64,000 nt of DNA from Neorhodopirellula pilleata (GTDB taxonomy: Bacteria; Planctomycetota; Planctomycetia; Pirellulales; Pirellulaceae), in assembly GCF_007859915.1 (NCBI RefSeq), contig NZ_SJPM01000002.1, forward strand, positions 561,919 to 625,918, in the 5' to 3' direction. The translations under genes and the position numbers were made by a program. Of the stretch, positions 53,915 through 62,427 are shown piece by piece (within the stretch, counting starts at the first letter, position 1; the number at the start of each line of letters is the position of its first letter). Below the pieces are notes generated by a model. The model was not told the DNA's origin, searched no databases, and saw nothing but the letters and a program-made list of their open reading frames with translations.

Positions 53915-54547
53915 ATGAATATCCTTTGCTTTAGTGACCTGCACCGTGACCGCGACGCCGCTCGATTGCTGGTCGATCAGGCGTCCGATGTGGACCTCGT
54001 GATCGGTGCGGGCGATTTCGCCAACCGACACCAAGGGCTCGCCGACACGCTCGACATTCTTAGCGAGATCGGTAAGCCCGCTGTCCTGGTTCCCGGAAAC
54101 GGGGAAACCTTCGACGAACTCCGCGACGCCGCCGCGACATGGAAATCCGCCACGGTTTTGCACGGCTCAGGGTGCACCGTACATACCGACTCCGGCGCAG
54201 TCGCCGTTTGGGGAGTCGGTGGCGGTATCCCGGTGACACCGTTCGGTGATTGGAGTTACGATTTTGACGAACAACAAGCTTCGGGGATGCTCGACGGATG
54301 CCAAGAGTTTTGGGCTCACGGCGACCGTAAGATCCTGGTCGTTCACTCGCCACCGATCGACACCGTCGATCACGATAGTTCAGGTCGCATTCGCGGCAGT
54401 CAAGCAATCCGCGATTGCGTTGAACGTTGCCAGCCGAACTTAGTCGTGTGCGGTCATATCCACAGTGACTGGGAAAAACAAACTCGGCTTAATGAGTCAG
54501 TGGTTCTCAACGCGGGACCGCGCGGTGTCATGATTCGTTTAGGCTAG
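53915..54547 (+). CDS. Metallophosphoesterase
   Basis: A 210-residue calcineurin-like metallophosphoesterase. Metal motifs are FSDLHRD (DxH), LVIGAGDFAN (GD), VPGNGETFDEL (GNxE in place of GNHE), LVVHSPP (H) and VCGHIHSDWEKQ (GHxH). Small single-domain members act on phosphodiesters such as cyclic nucleotides or nucleic acids. The ATG at 53915 (MNILCFSDLH) gives the conserved start; four more codons upstream are open. It stands after the tandem palindromes, away from lpxA. Confidence 0.85.
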   Translation: MNILCFSDLHRDRDAARLLVDQASDVDLVIGAGDFANRHQGLADTLDILSEIGKPAVLVPGNGETFDELRDAAATWKSATVLHGSGCTVHTDSGAVAVWGVGGGIPVTPFGDWSYDFDEQQASGMLDGCQEFWAHGDRKILVVHSPPIDTVDHDSSGRIRGSQAIRDCVERCQPNLVVCGHIHSDWEKQTRLNESVVLNAGPRGVMIRLG

Positions 54548-54553
54548 GAGGAG

Positions 54554-55543
54554 CTATTCGCCAGCGAGTTTTGATTCGATAAAATCAACGGTCCATTTTT
54601 GGACATCCGGGTCATTCATTAGAAACGAATGCAGCACCGGGAATTCCTGAATCGTCTCGGCCCCATCTAGCTTCGCTTCGTCCAGGCTGACGACGAAATC
54701 GCTGTCGCCTTCGACCAACGGGTTGCGGATTCGTCCGGCTTCGAATTTGCCTGCCGCGATTGCAAAAGGGAATGGCGGCGTTGCCAGTCGATCTTCGATC
54801 TCCGACCATCGTGGCCCCAACTCCATTCCGCCTGGACCGACCACCCATTCAAAGACGCCGGTCGTCGCTAAACGGCGGGCGATCATCGCGCCTTGATTGG
54901 GAGGCCCCAACATGACCATCGCTCGGCATCGCGGCAGGACCTTGACCGGATCGCCCTGACGTTGCAGATCGCCGACGAGATGTCGCAAGACGATGTTCCC
55001 CATGCTGTGACCGACGAAACAGAACTCGGCGTCGCGATGTTGTCCCTCAAGCACTCGGCGGAGGTTGTCGGCCGACTGAGCGAGCGGTGATCGCGTGCTG
55101 GCGTAGCCGAATCGAATCGTTTGCTCATAGCCCGCCTCTTGAAATTTTCCTTCGAGCGACTTCATCGAACCATCGGTCCGCATCAACCCATGCATGAGCA
55201 CGACGATCGGCTTGGACGTTGGATAAGGTGGTTCGGGACAATATTCGTCGAGCAAATGCTCCATTTCCGCTTCAGTCCCCCAACCTCGTCGTACGTTGCG
55301 AGGGTCGAGCAACCGGGAATGCTTGGTTAGCTCGTTGTATTGGACCCGGTAACCGGCGCGATGCATTCGATCGCTCCAAATCTGGGTCCCGCCGAGGGTC
55401 GGCATCGGTACATGAAATCGGTTCGCCATGGAATCCCCTTCGGATTGTCCGACCGCACGATGTGACTCCAAGGCGGAAATCGCCAAGGCAGTCATCAACA
55501 GCAAGGCTGCCATTGGTTTTCGCAAATGATACCGATTCCACAC
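54554..55543 (-). CDS. Exported lipase-like alpha/beta hydrolase
   Basis: A 329-residue exported alpha/beta hydrolase. The signal peptide (basic MWNRYHLRKP, then AALLLMTALAISALE) precedes the core. The core has VLMHGLM (oxyanion His-Gly), FVGHSMGNIVLRHL (nucleophile Ser near residue 178), an Asp in the later acidic loop and a His in FPVLHSFLM near 310. The pattern resembles triacylglycerol lipases of the LipA/esterase group. It starts with GTG; an ATG ten codons later is possible. It is convergent with the metallophosphoesterase gene, with six bases between them. Confidence 0.8.
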   Translation of the reverse strand: MWNRYHLRKPMAALLLMTALAISALESHRAVGQSEGDSMANRFHVPMPTLGGTQIWSDRMHRAGYRVQYNELTKHSRLLDPRNVRRGWGTEAEMEHLLDEYCPEPPYPTSKPIVVLMHGLMRTDGSMKSLEGKFQEAGYEQTIRFGYASTRSPLAQSADNLRRVLEGQHRDAEFCFVGHSMGNIVLRHLVGDLQRQGDPVKVLPRCRAMVMLGPPNQGAMIARRLATTGVFEWVVGPGGMELGPRWSEIEDRLATPPFPFAIAAGKFEAGRIRNPLVEGDSDFVVSLDEAKLDGAETIQEFPVLHSFLMNDPDVQKWTVDFIESKLAGE

Positions 55544-55632
55544 GAGACGACTCCACTAGTGGCTGAACAGATTAAGGTTAATACACTAGTGCCCGATCCG
55601 TGGAAACCGCTGCGCGAATAAAATGAATCATT

Positions 55633-56904
55633 ATGGTCCGTATCATCTTCAGACTGCTCCTTATCCCAATTTTCGGTGCGTCCTTCGGCGAATCAGCCGA
55701 CGCGGCGACTTTCTACGTCGCAACCGATGGCGATGACCAATCCGTGGGCACGATCGATGCACCGTTCGCTTCCATCGAACGCGCTCAAAAGGATACTCGG
55801 CCCGGCGACACGGTGTTGGTCCGTGGCGGCGTCTACCGCATGACCGACGACGACATCATGCAACGAACCCGGATCTTTGCCCGCGTAATCGTGCTCGATC
55901 GTAGTGGGCAGCCGGATCAACCGATCACCTATCGGGCTTACCCGAACGAACGGCCTGTTTTCGATTTCGCAAGCGTCCGTCCCGACGGCTACCGCGTGAC
56001 GGCATTTTACGTCGCCGCGTCTTGGTTGCATCTTGACGGCATTGATGTCACTGGTGTTCAAGTAACGATCCAAGGGCACACCCAGTCGATTTGTTTCGAG
56101 AACGCGGGCGACCACAATCGATACGAACGACTATCGATGCACGACGGTCAAGCGATCGGCGTTTACAGCATTCGTGGTCGCGACAATCTGTTCTTGAATT
56201 GCGACGCTTGGAACAATTGGGATGACGTGTCGGAAAACGGCCAGGGCGGCAACGTCGACGGTTTCGGATGTCATCCGTCGCGTGGGGCGACTGGCAATCG
56301 ATTCGTCGGATGTCGAGCTTGGTTCAATAGCGATGACGGATACGATTGTATCCACGCCCACGAAGCGGTGACGTTCGAAAATTGTTGGGCGTTCGCGAAC
56401 GGATACTCTGCAACTGGGCAACGACTCGCTGACGGAAACGGTTTCAAGATCGGAGGCTTCGCCGGCTACCCGATGTCCCGATTGCCCCCGTCCATTCCAC
56501 GGCATCAAGTGATCCACTGCATCGCACTGGGTAACAAGAATTCGGGTTTCTACGCCAATCATCATCTCGGCGGCAACGATTGGATCGAAAACATCGCAAT
56601 CGGAAACGGTGCCAACTTCAATATGCTGTGTCGGCTACCCGACAACGAAACCGATGTTGACGGATACGATCAGTTGTTGCGCGGCAATGTCGGTGCCGCA
56701 TCTCGTGGATTGATCGTTCGCATGAATCGGTCCCGATGCGAATTGATCGATAACCGATTCGACGCAACCCTGGACGAGTTCGGGCTATCGAACCTTTCAA
56801 CTGCTACAATGTCGCAGGCCCGGAGTCCCGATGGCACGCTTCCTTTGGTGAACGGCCTCCTCCTTCCCTTTTCTAAATCGCTCCCCTCTCGATCACGGCA
56901 ATAA
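55633..56904 (+). CDS. Exported beta-helix protein, PL9-like
   Basis: A 423-residue exported protein with a signal peptide (LLLIPIFGASFGESADA). Its right-handed parallel beta-helix pattern resembles polysaccharide lyase family 9: TFYVATDGDDQSVGTIDAPF at the start, YNSDDG-like WFNSDDGYDCIHA near 235, and WAFANGY. PL9 lyases cleave pectate or related uronic acid polymers. The catalytic Lys is not certain. It is followed, two bases later, by a secreted esterase-like gene, so the two may form a small polysaccharide-use operon. Confidence 0.72.
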   Translation: MVRIIFRLLLIPIFGASFGESADAATFYVATDGDDQSVGTIDAPFASIERAQKDTRPGDTVLVRGGVYRMTDDDIMQRTRIFARVIVLDRSGQPDQPITYRAYPNERPVFDFASVRPDGYRVTAFYVAASWLHLDGIDVTGVQVTIQGHTQSICFENAGDHNRYERLSMHDGQAIGVYSIRGRDNLFLNCDAWNNWDDVSENGQGGNVDGFGCHPSRGATGNRFVGCRAWFNSDDGYDCIHAHEAVTFENCWAFANGYSATGQRLADGNGFKIGGFAGYPMSRLPPSIPRHQVIHCIALGNKNSGFYANHHLGGNDWIENIAIGNGANFNMLCRLPDNETDVDGYDQLLRGNVGAASRGLIVRMNRSRCELIDNRFDATLDEFGLSNLSTATMSQARSPDGTLPLVNGLLLPFSKSLPSRSRQ

Positions 56905-56906
56905 GA

Positions 56907-58277
56907 ATGCTTCGACCGCGTTTGCAAGTTTGGTTTCCGTCTTCGGCTAGTCCACGTTGGTTCGGCTTGATCGTTTACCTAACGTCGATTGCTTGGTGCG
57001 TTGGAACGTCATTCTCCCTTGGCGATACTCCGTCGACCGAACAACGATCATCAACGCCGCCCGTTCTTGCTTCGGCACGATGGGATTTCGAGCAACTCAA
57101 ACGCGTGCCGGCGATGCGATGGCTCGATCAAAACGAGCCGATTCATTCGCTGCTCTACAGCGGTGAAGAGTTCGAAGGCCGAGAAACGGAAACGTTTGCT
57201 TTCTACGCTTCGCCGATCACGATCGGTGACGTCCCCGCCGATGCGAAGACGCGGTTTCCCGCCGTGGTCCTGATCCACGGCGGAGGCGGGACCGCGTTTG
57301 CCGAATGGACGTGGCTGTGGGCCAAACGAGGCTATGCCGCCATTGCGATGGATCTATCAGGCAGCCGACCGGTCGCTCCCCTATACGACGCCGCAGGAGT
57401 TCCGGTGCGAAACCAAGCCGCCAAACCCGACTCGCGAACCCGCCTGCCCAATGGAGGCCCGATGCACGGCCATTCAGAAAAATTTGATAGCATCGGCGGT
57501 GATGTTTCCGACGACTGGCCCTATCACGCCGTCGCCAATGTGATCCGCGCCCATTCCTTGCTGAGATCGTTTCCCGAAGTCGATGCGAACCGAACGGCGG
57601 TGACGGGAATCAGTTGGGGCGGTTACACGACGTGCCTTGTGGCGTCGATCGACGATCGCTTTCAAGCCGCCGTACCGGTATACGGATGCGGTTTTCTTTT
57701 TGAAGGCGAATCGGTCCAGAAACCGGCCATCGATCAACTCGGCGACCGTCGTCAAGCGTGGATCGACGCTTATGATCCGTCGAGCCTGTTGGTCGAATGC
57801 CAGGTTCCCATCTTGTTCGTCAACGGGACCAACGACATTCATTATCCACTTGATAGCTATCAGAAAAGCTTTGACGTCGTCCCGGGTCGCAAACAAATGC
57901 GCATCGAAGTTCAAATGCGGCACGGTCATGCACCAGGCTGGGAACCGGAGGAGATTGGACGGTTCATTGATTCCTTTTGCCGCGATGGCGAGCCATTGCC
58001 CGTGATCGAAACGCCACAGATTCAAGACGACCAAGCCCGCGCGTCGTTCATGAGTGCCGTCGCGTTGAAATCAGCGTCGATGCACTACACCACCGACAAA
58101 GGGCTGCGATCAAAACGAACCTGGCAAACCGTGCCGGCCGAGATTCACGACGATGAGTTGACGTCGCCGAAACCACCCGCCGATGCAAATACTTGGTTCA
58201 TCTCGGTTACCGATCAACGTGGCGCGATGATCAGTAGCGAGATTCAGTTCCGACCATCAGGAGATGCCACGAAATAG
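56907..58277 (+). CDS. Exported dienelactone hydrolase/acetyl esterase-like protein
   Basis: A 456-residue alpha/beta hydrolase. It has a signal-like N-terminus (LIVYLTSIAWCVGTSFS). Its core carries VLIHGGGGTAFAEW, the elbow GISWGGYTT (Ser nucleophile near residue 235), the Asp in NGTNDIHYPL and the His in RHGHAPGWE. The C-terminal ~100 residues form a beta domain. The family includes acetyl xylan esterases and prolyl oligopeptidase-like enzymes. It starts two bases after the PL9-like gene. Probably it removes side groups from a polysaccharide; substrate not shown. Confidence 0.78.
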   Translation: MLRPRLQVWFPSSASPRWFGLIVYLTSIAWCVGTSFSLGDTPSTEQRSSTPPVLASARWDFEQLKRVPAMRWLDQNEPIHSLLYSGEEFEGRETETFAFYASPITIGDVPADAKTRFPAVVLIHGGGGTAFAEWTWLWAKRGYAAIAMDLSGSRPVAPLYDAAGVPVRNQAAKPDSRTRLPNGGPMHGHSEKFDSIGGDVSDDWPYHAVANVIRAHSLLRSFPEVDANRTAVTGISWGGYTTCLVASIDDRFQAAVPVYGCGFLFEGESVQKPAIDQLGDRRQAWIDAYDPSSLLVECQVPILFVNGTNDIHYPLDSYQKSFDVVPGRKQMRIEVQMRHGHAPGWEPEEIGRFIDSFCRDGEPLPVIETPQIQDDQARASFMSAVALKSASMHYTTDKGLRSKRTWQTVPAEIHDDELTSPKPPADANTWFISVTDQRGAMISSEIQFRPSGDATK

Positions 58278-58283
58278 CTACCC

Positions 58284-58345
58284 GTAGCGAAACTCGCCTG
58301 GAGTTTCGCTACCCTACCATTTTGAAACTCTGGGCGAGTTCCGCT
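58284..58345. repeat. GAAACTC/GAGTTTCGCTAC hairpin repeat (copy 2)
   Basis: GTAGCGAAACTC (58284-58295) pairs with GAGTTTCGCTAC (58301-58312) over a five-base loop. A related half-copy follows at about 58324-58345. It lies just after the esterase stop and is related to 16805-16829; it may serve as a terminator. Confidence 0.55.
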
Positions 58346-58480
58346 ACCCTGAGATTGAGTTTTGATGATGCACGAGGATCGTTCAAAAGCCCACGCTGGG
58401 AAATTAACCTAAAGATTGATTCGCCCGCAACATGTTCGCGCGAATCGATCAAACAACGAGTCCACTTGGAAACCGTAGTG

Positions 58481-59488
58481 ATGTCGCCTACTCTTTATGC
58501 AGTCACCGGAGCAACCGGAGGGCTCGGTAGTCATATCGTTGAGCAGCTCCTTTCGCAGGGGAAGCGAGTCCGGTGTTTGGCACGTCTGGGAAGCGATACC
58601 GGCTTCCTTGAATCAATGGATGTGGAACTATTCACCGGCGATTTATTGGAACGTTTGGTTGTGGATTTGTTCGTCGACGGGGCGACTCACGTCATTCATT
58701 GTGCAGCCAAGACCGATAATTGGGGTCCGTGGCTGGACTACCAACGGGGTAACTGCGATACGACGCGTCATTTGGTCCAAGCTTGCCAGAAGTCGGCAAC
58801 GTTCAAGCGACTCGTCCATCTGAGTTCGGTCTCGGTCTACGGACATCCTGAACCAAATCAATGGATTGACGAAGAAGCGGAGCTCGGCCAGCACCCCTGG
58901 ACAGGAGACCACTACGGACGATCTAAAATTGAAGCCGAGCAAATCGTCCGGGCTCTCGGTACCCGAGCAGCCATTATTCGGCCGACAAGCTTTTTTGGTG
59001 AGCGTGATCGCGCTTTCCTGCCGAGGATCATGCGTAGCATTCGCAATGGCGGCATGTGGATTTTCGGCAGGGGCGACAATCTGTTAAACCTTCTGCATGT
59101 CTCAGACGTGGCGACGATGTCCATCATGGCCGTCGAAGCCGATGCTGCTGCGGGACAGACGTACAACTGTTGTGCCAACGGTGATTTGACTCAACAAGAA
59201 TTGATCCAGATTTTGTGTGAGGCGATGCAGTTGCCACCCGTCAAACGGCATTTGCCGATTCAGATCGCTCACCGTGCCGCGTTGGCCATGGAAGTCACCG
59301 GGAAAGTCCTTGGAAGGAAACGAACGCCTAAGCTGACTCGTCATGCGCTGAGCGTTTTCCTGAGGCCAACGAACTTCAGCACGCAGAAAGCCGAACGCCA
59401 ACTGGGATGGCAGCAAACGATCTCGACCCGTGTCGGCACTGAGCGAACAATACAATGGTTGCGCGGGGTTCAGCCTGAACTGTTTTGA
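58481..59488 (+). CDS. NAD(P)-dependent epimerase/dehydratase (extended SDR)
   Basis: A 335-residue extended SDR. The Rossmann glycine motif TGATGGLGSH is at residues ~8-17, HCAAKTDNWGPW near 75, the catalytic Ser/Tyr/Lys in HLSSVSVYG near 114 and HYGRSKIEAE near 142, and IIRPTSFFG near 164. The pattern is of the 3-beta-HSD/epimerase kind with an extended C-terminus. The ATG at 58481 was chosen because the fold begins directly after it; the long frame from 58322 is not protein-like. The substrate is not evident. Confidence 0.85.
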   Translation: MSPTLYAVTGATGGLGSHIVEQLLSQGKRVRCLARLGSDTGFLESMDVELFTGDLLERLVVDLFVDGATHVIHCAAKTDNWGPWLDYQRGNCDTTRHLVQACQKSATFKRLVHLSSVSVYGHPEPNQWIDEEAELGQHPWTGDHYGRSKIEAEQIVRALGTRAAIIRPTSFFGERDRAFLPRIMRSIRNGGMWIFGRGDNLLNLLHVSDVATMSIMAVEADAAAGQTYNCCANGDLTQQELIQILCEAMQLPPVKRHLPIQIAHRAALAMEVTGKVLGRKRTPKLTRHALSVFLRPTNFSTQKAERQLGWQQTISTRVGTERTIQWLRGVQPELF

Positions 59489-60261
59489 TCGTCCGACGGA
59501 ACCGGATCCTCTGCCGCTAACTTCGTCGCGATCAAGACCTGGCGTTTACCAAACGGTGGACCTGGGACTCGATGTGTCTCAAAGCCCGCTCGTTGAAGCG
59601 AACGCCGCACCTCACCTTGTACGCAGTAAGTAACCAATCTGCCACCCAGATTGATCCGACGCCACAACCCCTGAAGCACTTCGGTTTGCCATAACTCAGG
59701 GTTGATCACTGGGTCGAACGGATCGAAGTAAACCGCATCAAATTTTCGTTCAGACCCGGGCTTCTGATTCGTCAGCCAAGCCACTGCGTCAGTAAAAATA
59801 ACCGACACCTTCGTTTGGGCGTCCCATGCCAAGGAAAGTTCAGGCGTGAGAGTGGTCGACCGCAAGCAATGATCCCATCGCTCGAGGAACCACGGTACCA
59901 GTTCGGGGCGTTGCAGATCCCGATCGAGCTTTAACTCTTCCAGGATCTGTGCAGAGATCGGCGAATTTTCCAACGCCACATATTCGATCGGCTGGCCTGC
60001 CGAAAGGGCTCGATCGATCGTCCGAAGCATTGCCATTCCTGTACCAAACCCCACTTCGAGAATGCTTCGCGGCCAATCCTCGTAGGTTTCATCGTTCATC
60101 CCAACGCCACGCAGATACACCCAATCGCATTCGGCGATCGCACCACAACCGCTATGAAAACGATTGCCGTCACGAAGCAACGTGCGACTGCCGTCGTCGG
60201 TCACTTCGATGCAATAGGACGGATCGATTGTGGAGATTTGTTCGCGAACGGGGATCGGCAC
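59470..60261 (-). CDS. tRNA 5-methylaminomethyl-2-thiouridine methyltransferase, MnmD type
   Basis: A 263-residue methyltransferase that resembles the MnmD half of MnmC, without the oxidase half. SAM motif ILEVGFGTGMAMLRTID near residue 66, VALENSPIS near 94, VFTDAVAWL near 155, and the catalytic/late motif DAVYFDPFDPVINPELW near 175 are followed by GGRLVTYCVQGEVRRSL and GKRQVLIATK. It is the last step of tRNA wobble uridine modification in the mnm5s2U pathway. The start MPIPVREQIST fits. The 3' end overlaps the SDR gene by 19 bases. Confidence 0.85.
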   Translation of the reverse strand: MPIPVREQISTIDPSYCIEVTDDGSRTLLRDGNRFHSGCGAIAECDWVYLRGVGMNDETYEDWPRSILEVGFGTGMAMLRTIDRALSAGQPIEYVALENSPISAQILEELKLDRDLQRPELVPWFLERWDHCLRSTTLTPELSLAWDAQTKVSVIFTDAVAWLTNQKPGSERKFDAVYFDPFDPVINPELWQTEVLQGLWRRINLGGRLVTYCVQGEVRRSLQRAGFETHRVPGPPFGKRQVLIATKLAAEDPVPSDDQNSSG

Positions 60262-60270
60262 TGCGTCGCC

Positions 60271-61188
60271 TCACCGATATCGTTGCGAGATTAATTTGAA
60301 ATCAAACCCGTCGCCGACGCGTCTGCATTCAAAAACAGTTTTCGCTATCTGTTGGACACTCTCATAGCCTTTTTGGTGAGCCGTTTCGAGTTCAAGCACG
60401 GCTAGTTGATTCTCCAATTCCTGCGAGATGAATTTGAGGGTGTGCCTGCCTTGAATCGATACTCCCGCCGCCTGAATTAACTGCCGATCGTACTCGGCGA
60501 GTGGGCTTGCCGAAGTCCACATGAAATACAGGCGTTTTTCAGTCGCCGTATCGGTTATTTTTCGCACAACCGGTTGGGTGGACAACTGACTGACGCAATC
60601 GACGCCTTGAACATCGCCTCCGATTGCCGCCAATTCGATCTCATGAAAGTCCAGCATCCTCGCATATTCGTCACCAGAAGCGACGTGAAAATGAATTTGC
60701 CAGCGTTCAAACCTTGGCACGATATCGTCGCCCTCCGAGTCACCGAGCAGCAAGTCGCCGGCATGCCCGGGGCGCCCACCGATCGTACGATAGTCACTCA
60801 ATCCTTCCAGTGCATCGATCGTCGCCACTTGGTTCGCGATCAGCGAAACCGATCGAACCGTTTGGTCGATCGGAAGATCGGCTAAATGAGTGGTTTCAGA
60901 TTCTGCGGGCGTGTCAAAAGGCGTCTCCGCGTCAATGCCCACTGAGCTTGAAAGCGCCGGGATCGGCGGCGAAACCTTGGCGACGTCTTCATCGCGTCCA
61001 GATAATACCCACACGACAAACAAAACGCCCACGAGGCAACCGAGCATCAAGACACAGGCCAACAAGAACGACGTGATCGCATCATACCAGTTCGTTCGCA
61101 TCGATGCAGAATCATGGAACTTCGTGTGTGCGGCGACGTTTGCGTTCGATGCCCGCGTTGCTGGCGAAATGATCGGTTGCTTTGTCAT
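60271..61188 (-). CDS. Hypothetical membrane-anchored protein
   Basis: A 305-residue protein that I do not recognise. It has one membrane segment (SFLLACVLMLGCLVGVLFVV, near residues 40-60) after a polar N-terminus, and a large C-terminal part likely outside the membrane. That part contains GDLLLGDSEGDDIVPRFERW (~147-166) and a helix-rich end. It ends 9 bases before the MnmD gene start and is probably co-transcribed with it. Resembles biopolymer-transport-type accessory proteins in layout only. I assign no function. Confidence 0.6.
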   Translation of the reverse strand: MTKQPIISPATRASNANVAAHTKFHDSASMRTNWYDAITSFLLACVLMLGCLVGVLFVVWVLSGRDEDVAKVSPPIPALSSSVGIDAETPFDTPAESETTHLADLPIDQTVRSVSLIANQVATIDALEGLSDYRTIGGRPGHAGDLLLGDSEGDDIVPRFERWQIHFHVASGDEYARMLDFHEIELAAIGGDVQGVDCVSQLSTQPVVRKITDTATEKRLYFMWTSASPLAEYDRQLIQAAGVSIQGRHTLKFISQELENQLAVLELETAHQKGYESVQQIAKTVFECRRVGDGFDFKLISQRYR

Positions 61189-61245
61189 CGAACCAATTTC
61201 CTAAGTTGCCGTGATAGTGCAAACATATGAACAGCCATTGTATCC

Positions 61246-62427
61246 TTATTTTGGCATCGCGTGCTCGAGGATTGCGTCGGCAAGTTGATCGACTTGTTCG
61301 GTCGAATGCAATGCGTTGAGTGAGATCCGTAGCCGTGCGGTTCCTTCGGGAACCGTGGGCGGTCGGATAGCTGGAACAAAAAAACCCTGTTGTCGCAATC
61401 GATCACTTGCGACGACCGCATCGCAATCGCGTCCCAAAACGACCGGAACGATCGGAATGGCACCTTCGATCGGCTCGATCGGCAGGCCCAACCGCCCGCG
61501 AAAATGTCGGCTGAGTTGATGCAGGTGTTCGCGTCGATCGGTCCAAGATCCAAACAAATCGATCACATCGGCCGCGCCAGCGGCCACAACCGGGGCGAGA
61601 GCCGTGGAAAAAATCAACGGTCGACAGAAGTTTAAAAGATAATCGATCACGACTTGAGGCCCCGCCACAAACCCACCTTGGTGACCGATCGCTTTACTGA
61701 GCGTCCCGATTCGGATCGGGATTTGATTCTGCAATCCCATCGCGTCACAGAGTCCACCACCCCGTTCGCCCAATACTCCCGTACCGTGGGCCTCGTCGAC
61801 GATGACTTGCGCGTCGTAAGTGCCAGCCAATCGAACCAAATCCCTCACCGGTGCGATGTCGCCATCCATGCTAAATACGCCGTCCGTGACGATCCACGTG
61901 GAGTCATAACGATGCCGTTGCTGACGCAGCAAGCGTTCGACATGACCAACATCACGGTGAGGATAGATCTCGCGACTGGCTTTGGAGGCTCGGCATCCGT
62001 CGATCAGCGATGCGTGGTTGAGCGCATCGGACAAGATCCAGTCGCCCTCACGGCACAGTGTCGAGATCACGCCGCTGCAAGCCGCATAACCTGACGGAAA
62101 AATAACCGCCGCTTCGGCCCCTTCGAGAGACGCGATCGACCGGGCGAGACGTTCATGATGGGGCGTCCATCCGCACACCAGCGAACTCGCCGACGCACCG
62201 GATGAAATGTGACCTGACCGCGTGAACTGTTGAAGCGATTGCTCGGCGACGATCCCCAAGTAATCGTTGCCGCCGAAATTGAGCATTCGCTGACCATCGG
62301 AAGATCGCAAGTAAACGCCCTCGATGGTCATTGTTCGCAAATTTCGGCGGCGGGATTGTTCATCCGCCACTTGAAGCGACTCTTCGAATCGGCGAAACCG
62401 ATGACGCGTATCGCCCGCCGGTTCCAT
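61246..62427 (-). CDS. bioF: 8-amino-7-oxononanoate synthase-like PLP enzyme
   Basis: A 393-residue alpha-oxoamine synthase, biotin-pathway type. The substrate pattern is GNDYLGI near 58, SGASASSLVCGWTPHH near 80, FPSGYAACSGVISTL near 115, VDEAHGTGVLGERG near 215 and the PLP Lys in IGTLSKAIGHQGGF near 245. These enzymes condense pimeloyl thioester with alanine to give the biotin precursor; KBL and other family members share the motifs, so the specificity is not fully proved. The start ATG overlaps the TGA of the sulfatase as TGATG, with an alternative TTG at 62430 giving TTGA overlap. Confidence 0.82.
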   Translation of the reverse strand: MEPAGDTRHRFRRFEESLQVADEQSRRRNLRTMTIEGVYLRSSDGQRMLNFGGNDYLGIVAEQSLQQFTRSGHISSGASASSLVCGWTPHHERLARSIASLEGAEAAVIFPSGYAACSGVISTLCREGDWILSDALNHASLIDGCRASKASREIYPHRDVGHVERLLRQQRHRYDSTWIVTDGVFSMDGDIAPVRDLVRLAGTYDAQVIVDEAHGTGVLGERGGGLCDAMGLQNQIPIRIGTLSKAIGHQGGFVAGPQVVIDYLLNFCRPLIFSTALAPVVAAGAADVIDLFGSWTDRREHLHQLSRHFRGRLGLPIEPIEGAIPIVPVVLGRDCDAVVASDRLRQQGFFVPAIRPPTVPEGTARLRISLNALHSTEQVDQLADAILEHAMPK

